The notes under the pieces are model-generated. The model did no database searches. It saw only the letters and a program-made list of their open reading frames with translations, and had not been told where the DNA came from. The translations under genes and the position numbers were made by a program. 64,000 nucleotides of DNA, taken from the NCBI GenBank assembly GCA_050953405.1, contig JBMNMP010000001.1, positions 434,001-498,000 of the forward strand, given 5' to 3'. This DNA comes from RUG100 sp050953405 (GTDB lineage Bacteria > Bacillota > Clostridia > Peptostreptococcales > Anaerovoracaceae). Positions 15,486-22,664 of the stretch are shown one piece after another (position 1 is the stretch's first letter; every line of letters starts with the position of its first letter).

Positions 15486-16397
15486 ATGAAAACTGGAGCT
15501 GTAGTGCTGGCTGCGGGCAAGAGCCAGATTTCCAACATACCGATGCTGAAAAATGAAATGGACACCCTGCGTGAAGCGGGCATCAGCCCGGTCACTGTGG
15601 TCACCGGGCATGAAAAAGACGATGTGATGAAGGAACTGGTCCATCGCAAAGTGTCCTTTGTCAACAATAGCAGGTACAAGAACAGCAGCATGATGACATC
15701 TATACGTCTCGGGATTGAAGATCTGCGTGGACAGTGCGACAAGGTGGTCATCGTACCCGCCGATGTACCGTCTTTCCGCAAGGAAACTATTGAAGCGGTC
15801 ACCGAGGCCGACGGCGATCTGGTGATCCCGGCTTATCAGGGAGAGACTGGCCATCCTGTCTGTCTCGATATGTCAAAAGCCGACATACTGATAAATTATC
15901 GCGGGCGTTCCGGCATGCGCGGATTGATTGAAAGCGGCAAGCTGGCTACCAACATCGTTGATGTGGAAGATCCCGGGATATTGATGGAGGCCGACAGCAG
16001 CAAAGCTCTGGCAAAAACGCGCGAATATCTGCGGGAGACGCTGGTGGCCAATCCCATGGAGGTGACCGTGCGCGTGGGACTGGGGAGGACGGATGCCTTC
16101 TTCGATGAAGAAATGGTATACTTCCTCAAAAAAATCGAGGAGACCGGGTCCATGAACAGAGCTTGCAAAGAGCTGGAGATGGCTTATAGCCGCGGCTGGA
16201 AGTCGGTGAAATATGCCGAATCACAGCTGGGTTTCCCTCTGATCGAAAAGCAGACCGGCGGCAGGAACGGGGGCGGTTCCGCCTTGACTGAAGAAGGTCT
16301 GCAATACATCGCAAAATACGAAAAGCTGCGGAAGCGCATTGAAAAATATGCCAAAAAGCATTACAAGCTCGTGTTTGGCGAAGACAAAGAGCAATAA
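15486..16397 (+). CDS. MocA-like nucleotidyltransferase fused to a ModE-like DNA-binding domain
   Basis: A 303-residue protein. Residues 1-195 are a nucleotidyltransferase (AVVLAAGKSQIS, PADVPSF, and GETGHPV) like the molybdenum cofactor cytidylyl/guanylyl transferases, though the usual SxRM-x-K part of the nucleotide loop is altered to SQIS-x-IPMLK. Residues 200-303 are a winged helix with the ModE pattern: FLKKIEETGSMNRACKELEMAYSRGW and the glycine-rich TGGRNGGGSALTEEG. In ModE this domain represses or activates molybdate genes. The fusion suggests a regulator that senses cofactor state and may bind the 15-bp motif upstream of this operon and of the hydroxylase. AGAGGAG precedes the ATG. 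Confidence 0.88.
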   Translation: MKTGAVVLAAGKSQISNIPMLKNEMDTLREAGISPVTVVTGHEKDDVMKELVHRKVSFVNNSRYKNSSMMTSIRLGIEDLRGQCDKVVIVPADVPSFRKETIEAVTEADGDLVIPAYQGETGHPVCLDMSKADILINYRGRSGMRGLIESGKLATNIVDVEDPGILMEADSSKALAKTREYLRETLVANPMEVTVRVGLGRTDAFFDEEMVYFLKKIEETGSMNRACKELEMAYSRGWKSVKYAESQLGFPLIEKQTGGRNGGGSALTEEGLQYIAKYEKLRKRIEKYAKKHYKLVFGEDKEQ

Positions 16398-16782
16398 GGT
16401 GTTGCACGTATTCTAAAGAAGATATATGCAAACTCCTATCTGCACGTTGGGCAGAGTTGAATGGGATTATTAAATAATGTAACTTTACTGGATGGTAGAG
16501 TTGCGCATAAAACATCATTATCTAAAAATTGAAATGATAAAAGAAAAGGGGTAATAACAGAACTGCCAAGTTTTAATGAAAGGAAGGTGGCTGCTGCTTT
16601 TTATGCGATTAAATGCTATCGAAAGATATATCATGGCATTAAGAACTTAAGTTAAATACCGACTATTAACGGAAAATGATAAATATTAACATGAAATTGT
16701 TTCGGTATTTATCGATATTAGTATAAAAATTAATCTGTTTACAATGGGTTATGGCAACGATGTTGTTTTAGGAGAATAAGAT
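16398..16782. other. AT-rich gap without a supportable gene
   Basis: 385 bases, clearly richer in A and T than the molybdenum genes to the left. Only very short reading frames (about 15-30 codons) are present and none looks like a known protein. No terminator with a good stem and T-run is visible after the preceding gene. The composition is like that of the lipoprotein gene that follows, so the two may have arrived together. Confidence 0.5.
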
Positions 16783-17895
16783 ATGGTGAGGAAAATATAT
16801 TATCCAATTGCAATTATTTTGGTTATTGCGGGATTATTGGTTCTATGCTCATGCGGCTTGAGTAAAAATGAAGTTAATGAGGCAATTGAGAATAGGAATG
16901 TAAGTAGTTTGGCTTCGATGGTAGACGAGTGCAGCAATGATAAATCAGAAGAAATCCTGAAAAATGCTTTCGATTCTTTAAGTGATAGTGAGGATTATGA
17001 AGATTTTGTTTACATGGACAAAGTCCTGAACAAGGCAAAAAATAGTGAGACTAAAGAGATGTTGCATGCGTTGCTAGAAAAGAAGTATAAAAATCGCGTC
17101 AAAGCATTCACGTCAGGAGAATGGGTCCGTCGTGATTTAACTGAATTAGACGGCGGAATAATAGATATTAAATGGAGTGGCGATACAGGCGTGGCTACTT
17201 TGGAAAGTGTCTCTAATATGCTCGATAACGAGTTTGGCTTTAAGAAAAACGATATAAAATGGAATGATATGAAAATATTAGACAAATCATCATTTAAGTA
17301 TGAGGATTTAACTAAAGATGGTGAAACCGGCAGCTATGTGTTAGCATTAGCAAAAATTGATTACAATGAGAATGTAATTAAAATAAGTGTATCAGAGCCG
17401 AGCAGAGGATATGAAAAGGGTGATGAGCAAAGGTGGGTGAGAAAGAGTTATATCGATAAATGCAACAAGGATATTCCGGCAACAACGCGCAAGGACTTTA
17501 ATGCAATAATTGAGGGGAAGAAGGTCGATATGCTAAAAAAAATCAAAGAAGAGGATACTGTAGAGGTATTTTATTGGTATGATAAAAGATTTGATAAAAG
17601 CAAGAAAGGTGCAATCACTACGAACAGGGGTATTCATGTAGGGTCAACAAAGGAAGATGTGATAAAAAAGTATGGTATTGGAAGTACAGTACTGTTTTCT
17701 CCGAAAAACGATAAATCATACAAAGGAATGGCCGCATATCCTTCTGCAAAAAAGCAACTGAGGAATTGTAAAGAAATAATCGCATATAGAAGCAGAGATA
17801 AGTCAAATACATGTATAAGATTTTATATTGATAAAAATAATGAGGTTATGCTTGTCGATTATCAAATAAGATTTAACCATTACTATGATGAATAA
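16783..17895 (+). CDS. unrecognised lipoprotein
   Basis: A 370-residue protein I do not recognise. It has a lipoprotein signal peptide: basic start MVRK, hydrophobic stretch to about residue 20 and the lipobox LCSC, giving a lipid-anchored protein outside the membrane. The rest is charged, lysine-rich and mixed alpha/beta. Residues about 285-300 (GIHVGSTKEDVIKKYG) resemble the repeat seen in SmpA/BamE-like domains, where a G-x-T-x-x-x-V-x-x-x-(L/Y)-G loop is typical; this is weak. The gene is far more AT-rich than its neighbours, with frequent AAA, AAT and ATA codons, a sign of transfer. Upstream TTTAGGAG supports the start. Confidence 0.8.
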   Translation: MVRKIYYPIAIILVIAGLLVLCSCGLSKNEVNEAIENRNVSSLASMVDECSNDKSEEILKNAFDSLSDSEDYEDFVYMDKVLNKAKNSETKEMLHALLEKKYKNRVKAFTSGEWVRRDLTELDGGIIDIKWSGDTGVATLESVSNMLDNEFGFKKNDIKWNDMKILDKSSFKYEDLTKDGETGSYVLALAKIDYNENVIKISVSEPSRGYEKGDEQRWVRKSYIDKCNKDIPATTRKDFNAIIEGKKVDMLKKIKEEDTVEVFYWYDKRFDKSKKGAITTNRGIHVGSTKEDVIKKYGIGSTVLFSPKNDKSYKGMAAYPSAKKQLRNCKEIIAYRSRDKSNTCIRFYIDKNNEVMLVDYQIRFNHYYDE

Positions 17896-17929
17896 TTAAC
17901 CTATATAAAGATTTTGTTTTCAGTAAGTA

Positions 17930-17958
17930 AAAAGCGATGGCTGTCAGTCATCGCTTTT
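17930..17958. terminator. bidirectional terminator
   Basis: Perfect 10-bp stem AAAAGCGATG (17930-17939) / CATCGCTTTT (17949-17958). The right arm overlaps the 3' end of the leftward EcsC gene, so it can serve both convergent genes. Confidence 0.8.
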
Positions 17959-18756
17959 ATCGTTGATGAGGCGGTATAGGAACCGCTTTTTGTATTTTAC
18001 TTTGGCGACCTCTGCGATTTTGTCGACCAGCTTGTAGTTGATGACACCGCCGACAACGCCGACAAAGGTCATGCCCTGTATGAATTTGCCCACCAGCATG
18101 TCGGTGGAGAGCACTTCGGCGACTTCTTTGAGGTCGGATTCATCGACATCGTTATCTATCAGTTCGTCATCGTCGATCTTTTTGCCCAGCTCATCGCAGG
18201 CCTTGCTGTAAGCGATGCGCTCTTCCCCGTCTGAGAAGGCGACCTTCAGCATGGCGAGCGTGTATGGCTTTTCGTCCTCGTCACGGTAATCAAAGCCGTA
18301 GCTGGCGCCGATCTCATAAGCCGTCTTCAGCAGCATGGCCAGAAAGATGGGGATGTCCGGCAGTCCGATGCCGAAAATTCCCAGGCCGGCGCCCTCGAGG
18401 ACGGTCGTGCCCTTGGTGGTCCTGATCCTGCTGACGGCGGCGTTGTCGATAGCCTTGAGGGTGTCCTTGTGGACCATCAGGTTCAGGGAACGGCGGTATT
18501 TTTCCGCTTCCTTCATGGCCTTGTCCATAGCGCCGATCTTGCCTATTATTTCATCGCCCTTGTCGAATATGAGGAAGAGCCCTTTTTCGAAAGCCTTCTG
18601 CAGTGATTTCATGGCTTTTTCGGGGACCTTCTTGCGCACTTTGTCCATCAGTCCCGGCTTCTTCGGTTTGCCCGTCAGTGAACGGGATTCCTGCCGTTCC
18701 AGTTTGATGTATTCCCGGAGCAGCAGACGCTTTTCTTTTTCTGTGCGGCGAGCCAT
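17944..18756 (-). CDS. EcsC family protein
   Basis: A 270-residue protein matching the EcsC family (named after a Bacillus protein beside the EcsAB ABC transporter; function unclear). Seen: a basic N-terminal helix region, TTKGTTVLEGAGLGIFGIGLPDIPIFLAMLL (the family's conserved glycine-rich hydrophobic core, about 114-144, written here in part as GAGLGIFGIGLPDIP) and a second hydrophobic patch GMTFVGVVGGVIN near residue 230. It is probably membrane-associated. Its ATG overlaps the stop of the nitroreductase gene by one base (TAATG), so the two are translated in tandem. No EcsA or EcsB is present. Confidence 0.85.
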   Translation of the reverse strand: MARRTEKEKRLLLREYIKLERQESRSLTGKPKKPGLMDKVRKKVPEKAMKSLQKAFEKGLFLIFDKGDEIIGKIGAMDKAMKEAEKYRRSLNLMVHKDTLKAIDNAAVSRIRTTKGTTVLEGAGLGIFGIGLPDIPIFLAMLLKTAYEIGASYGFDYRDEDEKPYTLAMLKVAFSDGEERIAYSKACDELGKKIDDDELIDNDVDESDLKEVAEVLSTDMLVGKFIQGMTFVGVVGGVINYKLVDKIAEVAKVKYKKRFLYRLINDKSDD

Positions 18757-19280
18757 TATTCTACCCAGAATATGCGGCCGTCTTTGCGCGCCGCGGCCTT
18801 TGGATACTCCCGGTCACCGTAGCCGAGGATGACATTGCCGATGCCCTGGTACTGCTCCGGGGGAAGGCCCCAGGCAGCCATCATGGCTCTGCCTTCTTCG
18901 GTTTCAAATGATTCCCGGGCCCGGAATATCCAGCAGGAGTCGATGCCGAGCGAATGCGCTGCGTTCAGCATGTTTGTTATCGCCGCGCTGCCGTCGCAGC
19001 AGCGGGTGCGTCTGTCTCTGCTGCCGAAGACCACGATGAGGGCGGGTGCTCCGTAGAAAGGATCGCTGTCTGTGCCCATGATTTCTGCATTCAGCTTTGA
19101 AATGCGGCTTATCACATCTTTGTCGGTGATGCACACCATCACCGGATCCTGAGCTCCCATGCCTGAGGGGGCATATTCACCGGCTTCCATTATGAGGCGC
19201 AGATCCTCTTTGGAGACGGCCCTGTCGCTGTACGACCTTACGCTGCGCCTGGTTTCCATATTTTTGATTATATCGTTCAT
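18756..19280 (-). CDS. nitroreductase family protein
   Basis: A 174-residue FMN-dependent flavoprotein, probably an NAD(P)H-using reductase. The N-terminal METRRSVRSYSDRAV is the family's phosphate-binding Arg-rich start, GEYAPSGMGAQD the next FMN contact, and NMLNAAHSLGIDSCWI plus VILGYGD the later conserved blocks. It is at the short end of the family. Start chosen behind AGGAGGT. It is cotranscribed with the EcsC gene. A feature of note is the CC pair (CCDGSAA) at a place where many relatives have DxG. Confidence 0.88.
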   Translation of the reverse strand: MNDIIKNMETRRSVRSYSDRAVSKEDLRLIMEAGEYAPSGMGAQDPVMVCITDKDVISRISKLNAEIMGTDSDPFYGAPALIVVFGSRDRRTRCCDGSAAITNMLNAAHSLGIDSCWIFRARESFETEEGRAMMAAWGLPPEQYQGIGNVILGYGDREYPKAAARKDGRIFWVE

Positions 19281-19386
19281 TTTGATACCTCCTGTCCACC
19301 TTGATTGTTATTGATTATATCACTTGAGCCGGCGATGTAAAGGGACTACAATATAGTATAAATATGTATGTAAGGAGGCGGCAGCT

Positions 19387-19992
19387 ATGGAAAACAGCAG
19401 CATCATATATTCTTACGGCGGCGGGATCTACATCAATCTTACAAACCGTTGCAGCAATCGATGTGAGTTCTGCATACGCACGATGACGGACGGGCTCGGT
19501 GACGCGGACAGCCTCTGGCTGGAACGCGAGCCGACAGTGGACGAGGTGATAGAAGAACTGAAAGAGTGGCCGCTGGCCGAACGCGGTGAGGTCATTTTCT
19601 GCGGTTACGGCGAACCTACGGAGAGGCTGGATGCCGTACTCGATATCTGCCGCTGGATCAAGGGCAGCAGTGATCTTTCCGCGGTCAGAACGAGGATCAA
19701 CACGAACGGTCAGGCCGACCTGATCAACGGCCGGGAGACCTGCGGAGAGCTGGACGGGCTCGTGGATGCGGTCTCCGTCAGTCTCAACCAGTGCACGGCG
19801 GAAAAATATCAGGACCTCTGCCATTCCCGGTACGGAGAGGCGGCTTATCCGGCGGTGCTCAAATACATCGACGATTTGAAGCGGCACGTGCCGGAAGTCG
19901 CTGTAAGCGCAGTGGGCTGTATCGGCAGAGAGGACATGCTGAAGTGCCGTGAGATAGCGAGGGAGAAGAACGTCATCTTCCGTTCCAGATAA
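19387..19992 (+). CDS. TatD-linked-type radical SAM protein
   Basis: A 201-residue minimal radical SAM protein. CSNRCEFC (about 22-29) binds the [4Fe-4S] cluster, CGYGEPTE is the SAM-binding GGE equivalent, and TRINTNGQ lies on the later strand. Length and motifs fit the 'TatD family-associated radical SAM' group that is usually encoded next to a TatD nuclease. No TatD gene is in this window. The reaction is unknown. TAAGGAGG precedes the ATG. It is a single-gene transcript closed by a strong terminator. Confidence 0.85.
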   Translation: MENSSIIYSYGGGIYINLTNRCSNRCEFCIRTMTDGLGDADSLWLEREPTVDEVIEELKEWPLAERGEVIFCGYGEPTERLDAVLDICRWIKGSSDLSAVRTRINTNGQADLINGRETCGELDGLVDAVSVSLNQCTAEKYQDLCHSRYGEAAYPAVLKYIDDLKRHVPEVAVSAVGCIGREDMLKCREIAREKNVIFRSR

Positions 19993-20003
19993 AAGAGGGC
20001 AGC

Positions 20004-20031
20004 AAAAAACTCCGCCGCAGCGGAGTTTTTT
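20004..20031. terminator. bidirectional terminator
   Basis: AAAAAACTCCG (20004-20014) / CGGAGTTTTTT (20021-20031), 6-base loop. It lies between two convergent genes and can serve both. Confidence 0.9.
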
Positions 20032-20033
20032 CG

Positions 20034-21881
20034 TTATTTTATCAGCAGTGTCCTCATGGCATTGCCCACGGCAATGACGCAAACACCTACATCGGCGAAG
20101 ATAGCCATCCACATATTGGCAATGCCCACAGCTGCCAGCACGAGCACCGCGATTTTTATTGCCAGTGAGATGACAACATTCTGCTTTGCGATGGCCAGGG
20201 TCTGTTTGGCGATGGATATTATCCTGGCAAGGCGCGAGGGCTGGTCGTCCATGATGACGATGTCCGCCGCTTCTATGGCTGCCTGAGAGCCCATGCCGCC
20301 CATGGCCACTCCTATATCGGCGCGGGCGAGCACCGGGGCGTCGTTGATGCCGTCGCCCACATAAGCGACTTTCTTTTTGTCGCTTTCGATGATCTTTTCG
20401 GCGGCGGCGACTTTGTCCGCAGGGAGCAGTTCCGCGCGATAGGAGTCCAGTCCGGCCTCGGAGGCGATTTTGTCCGCGATCGCCCTGCGGTCGCCGGTCA
20501 GCATGATGGTGCGCTGGATACCGGCGGCTTTCAGCTTTCTGATGGCCTCAACAGTATCCGGTTTCAGAGTGTCTGCGATGGCGATGCTGCCATAGTATTT
20601 TCCGTCTACGGCGACATATATGATGGTAGCCGTCCGGTCGGGTTCGGGGTATTCTGCACCCAGCGAATCCATCAGCTTGCTGTTGCCGGCATATATTTCT
20701 CTGCCGTCTACCAGCGCACGGATACCCTTGCCGGATATTTCCTCTATGTCTTCCACGCGCGAAGGGTCGGGGTCGTGTCCCAGCTTTTCGCGGGCGGCAT
20801 TCCTGATGGAGAGGGATATAGGATGCGATGAATGGTATTCCGCCAGTGATGCCAGCTCCAGCAGGTCATCGGGCCCTTCGATATTGACCACCTGGAAGGT
20901 CCCCGTGGTCAGCGTGCCCGTCTTGTCGAAAATGACGGTATCCGCGTCGGCCAGAGCTTCCAGATAGTTGCTGCCCTTTATGAGCACTCCGGCTTTGGAG
21001 CAGGCGCCGATGCCTCCGAAGAAGCTCAGCGGCACGGAGATCACCAGTGCACAGGGGCAGGAGATGACAAGGAACATCATGGCTCTGTAGACCCAGACGC
21101 TGAATGTCTGCCCGGGGACAAAGATAGGCGGTATCAGGGCCGCTGCCAGAGCGGAGAATACCACGACCGGGGTATACCATCTGGCAAAGCGGGTGATGAA
21201 TTTTTCGATCTTTGCCTTTTTGCTGCCTGCGTTTTCAACGAGGTCCAGGATCCTGGAAACCGTCGATTCCTCAAAGCGGCTGGAGACTTTTATCTTCAGG
21301 AGCCCCGACATATTGACGCAGCCGCTGATGATCTCCTCGCCGGGAGAGATGCCCTGCGGCAGGGATTCACCTGTCAGCGCAGAGGTGTCCAATGTGGCTT
21401 CCCCCTCGATGACCGTGCCGTCCAGCGGCACGCGTTCACCGGGCTTTACCACTATGGTGTCTCCGACTTCTACATCATAGGGATCCACCTGGACCTCTTT
21501 TCCGTCTTTCAGCAGCGTCGCCGAATCCGGCCTCAGATCCATCAGTGCCGAGATGGAGTTGCGCGATTTGTTGACCGCGAGGTCCTCGAACAGCTCGCCC
21601 ACATTGTAGAAGAGCATTACTGCCGTGGCTTCGTCGAATTCCTGCAGGCAGAGGGCACCAATGGTGGCGATCGTCATCAGGAAGTTTTCGTCGAACACGC
21701 GTCCGTTGCGGATGTTTTTGCAGGCGGTCCAGAGCACCGGATAGCCGACTATGATATAAGCTGCGATGAAAAACCACAGCCCCGCCATATCACCCACATT
21801 ATGAGAGATCACCTCCCCGGCGGCGAACAGTGCTCCTGCACATATGATTTTTGTAAGTCTTGTTTTCTGACTCTTAGTCAT
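20034..21881 (-). CDS. heavy-metal-translocating P-type ATPase (Zn/Cd type)
   Basis: A 615-residue P1B-type ATPase that would export a soft metal ion across the membrane. Seen in order: membrane helices, TGES (actuator), SCPCALV with the CPC transport site, DKTGTLT phosphorylation site, the SSHPIS histidine of P1B pumps, and GDGINDAP. It has no N-terminal metal-binding domain; a free one is encoded just upstream. CPC together with the ArsR-type regulator fits zinc, cadmium or lead rather than copper, but this is inference. The start follows AAAGGGG. Third gene of the operon, 38 bases after the HMA gene. Confidence 0.92.
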   Translation of the reverse strand: MTKSQKTRLTKIICAGALFAAGEVISHNVGDMAGLWFFIAAYIIVGYPVLWTACKNIRNGRVFDENFLMTIATIGALCLQEFDEATAVMLFYNVGELFEDLAVNKSRNSISALMDLRPDSATLLKDGKEVQVDPYDVEVGDTIVVKPGERVPLDGTVIEGEATLDTSALTGESLPQGISPGEEIISGCVNMSGLLKIKVSSRFEESTVSRILDLVENAGSKKAKIEKFITRFARWYTPVVVFSALAAALIPPIFVPGQTFSVWVYRAMMFLVISCPCALVISVPLSFFGGIGACSKAGVLIKGSNYLEALADADTVIFDKTGTLTTGTFQVVNIEGPDDLLELASLAEYHSSHPISLSIRNAAREKLGHDPDPSRVEDIEEISGKGIRALVDGREIYAGNSKLMDSLGAEYPEPDRTATIIYVAVDGKYYGSIAIADTLKPDTVEAIRKLKAAGIQRTIMLTGDRRAIADKIASEAGLDSYRAELLPADKVAAAEKIIESDKKKVAYVGDGINDAPVLARADIGVAMGGMGSQAAIEAADIVIMDDQPSRLARIISIAKQTLAIAKQNVVISLAIKIAVLVLAAVGIANMWMAIFADVGVCVIAVGNAMRTLLIK

Positions 21882-21919
21882 GCTGCCATCCCCTTTCAGT
21901 CACCGGATCCCATGCATTG

Positions 21920-22138
21920 CTATCGCTTGATAACGCAGTCGCCTTCTACCTTGCTGATTATTTTCTGCGCCTTGTCGAGAACGGGATCCATATCATCACC
22001 GTCGATCTCGATGTTCATGCGCTGTGACATGAATGCGATGCTGCAATCTTTGACATCGTCCATTTTGTTGATTTCTCTTTCCATCTCCGCGGCACAGTTT
22101 GCGCAGCAGAGGCCGTCAAGTTTGTATGACCTTTTCAT
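21920..22138 (-). CDS. free-standing heavy-metal-associated (HMA) domain protein
   Basis: A 72-residue ferredoxin-like metal-binding protein. LDGLCCANCAAEM carries the CxxC site (here with an extra preceding Cys, as in cadmium pumps with DCANC). Such domains usually form the N-terminus of the pump; here it is a separate gene between regulator and pump, so it is likely the metallochaperone or detached domain for that ATPase. I chose the ATG at 22138 because GAGG stands 9 bases before it and because the upstream extension shows no family similarity. Confidence 0.85.
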   Translation of the reverse strand: MKRSYKLDGLCCANCAAEMEREINKMDDVKDCSIAFMSQRMNIEIDGDDMDPVLDKAQKIISKVEGDCVIKR

Positions 22139-22166
22139 TTCAAGTACCTCGTTTCTATTTTTGGTA

Positions 22167-22535
22167 TTATTTATCTTTGAAGCAATCCATATCGAATGCA
22201 TCATCCACGACTTTGTGTACCAGTGTGGCTTCCTCGGTATCCGCAAGCGTATAGTAGACTTCTTTGCCGTCCTTGCGGCTCACGATGAGACCCGATTGTT
22301 TCAGCAGCCTGAGGTGATGGGATACCGCCGGGGAACTCATGCCCACTGCAGCTGCGATGTTGACTACGCAGTCTTCGCTGTGACAGAGCAGCCATAGGAT
22401 CTTCAGCCTGGTGGCATCGCTGATGAGACTGAAAGTGTCGGATACATTTTTGAATGCGTCTTCGTCAGGTATGCGTTCCAGCAGAGCCTCCATGTTGTTC
22501 CCGTGGTCGTGGGGAAGTTTTATCCTGTCAGCCAT
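22167..22535 (-). CDS. ArsR/SmtB-family metal-responsive repressor
   Basis: A 122-residue winged-helix repressor. The helix-turn-helix reads NIAAAVGMSSPAVSHHLRLLKQSGLI; SEDCVV is the place where CadC-type sensors have ELCVCD, here with one cysteine only. His and Asp at both ends (PHDHGN near the start, DAFDMDC near the end) could form the alpha-5 type zinc site. Start chosen behind GAGGAGG; an upstream extension is possible but lacks a site. It leads the operon and very probably represses it through the palindrome directly upstream. Confidence 0.9.
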   Translation of the reverse strand: MADRIKLPHDHGNNMEALLERIPDEDAFKNVSDTFSLISDATRLKILWLLCHSEDCVVNIAAAVGMSSPAVSHHLRLLKQSGLIVSRKDGKEVYYTLADTEEATLVHKVVDDAFDMDCFKDK

Positions 22536-22566
22536 TTCATTTCCTCCTCGGTAAAAGTGCTTCGGC

Positions 22567-22592
22567 AACGATTAAACAATCATTTAATCGTT
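22567..22592. promoter_or_regulatory. operator of the metal-efflux operon
   Basis: Perfect inverted repeat AACGATTAAA (22567-22576) / TTTAATCGTT (22583-22592), 6-base spacer, covering the predicted start of transcription. Typical in size and place for ArsR/SmtB repressors. Confidence 0.85.
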
Positions 22593-22598
22593 AACTGA

Positions 22599-22627
22599 AG
22601 TATAGCCCCTTTTCGGATGGATGTCAA
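22599..22627 (-). promoter_or_regulatory. sigma-A promoter of the metal-efflux operon
   Basis: Minus strand TTGACA (22627-22622), 17-base spacer, TATACT (22604-22599). Strong promoter just upstream of the operator. Confidence 0.85.
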
Positions 22628-22664
22628 TACAATAAGCTGAATTATCCGGTCAAGCAGAGAAAAA

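Noticed and set aside
16398..16782. Decayed gene in the AT-rich gap
   Set aside because: Only fragments of 15-30 codons in several frames, none recognisable.
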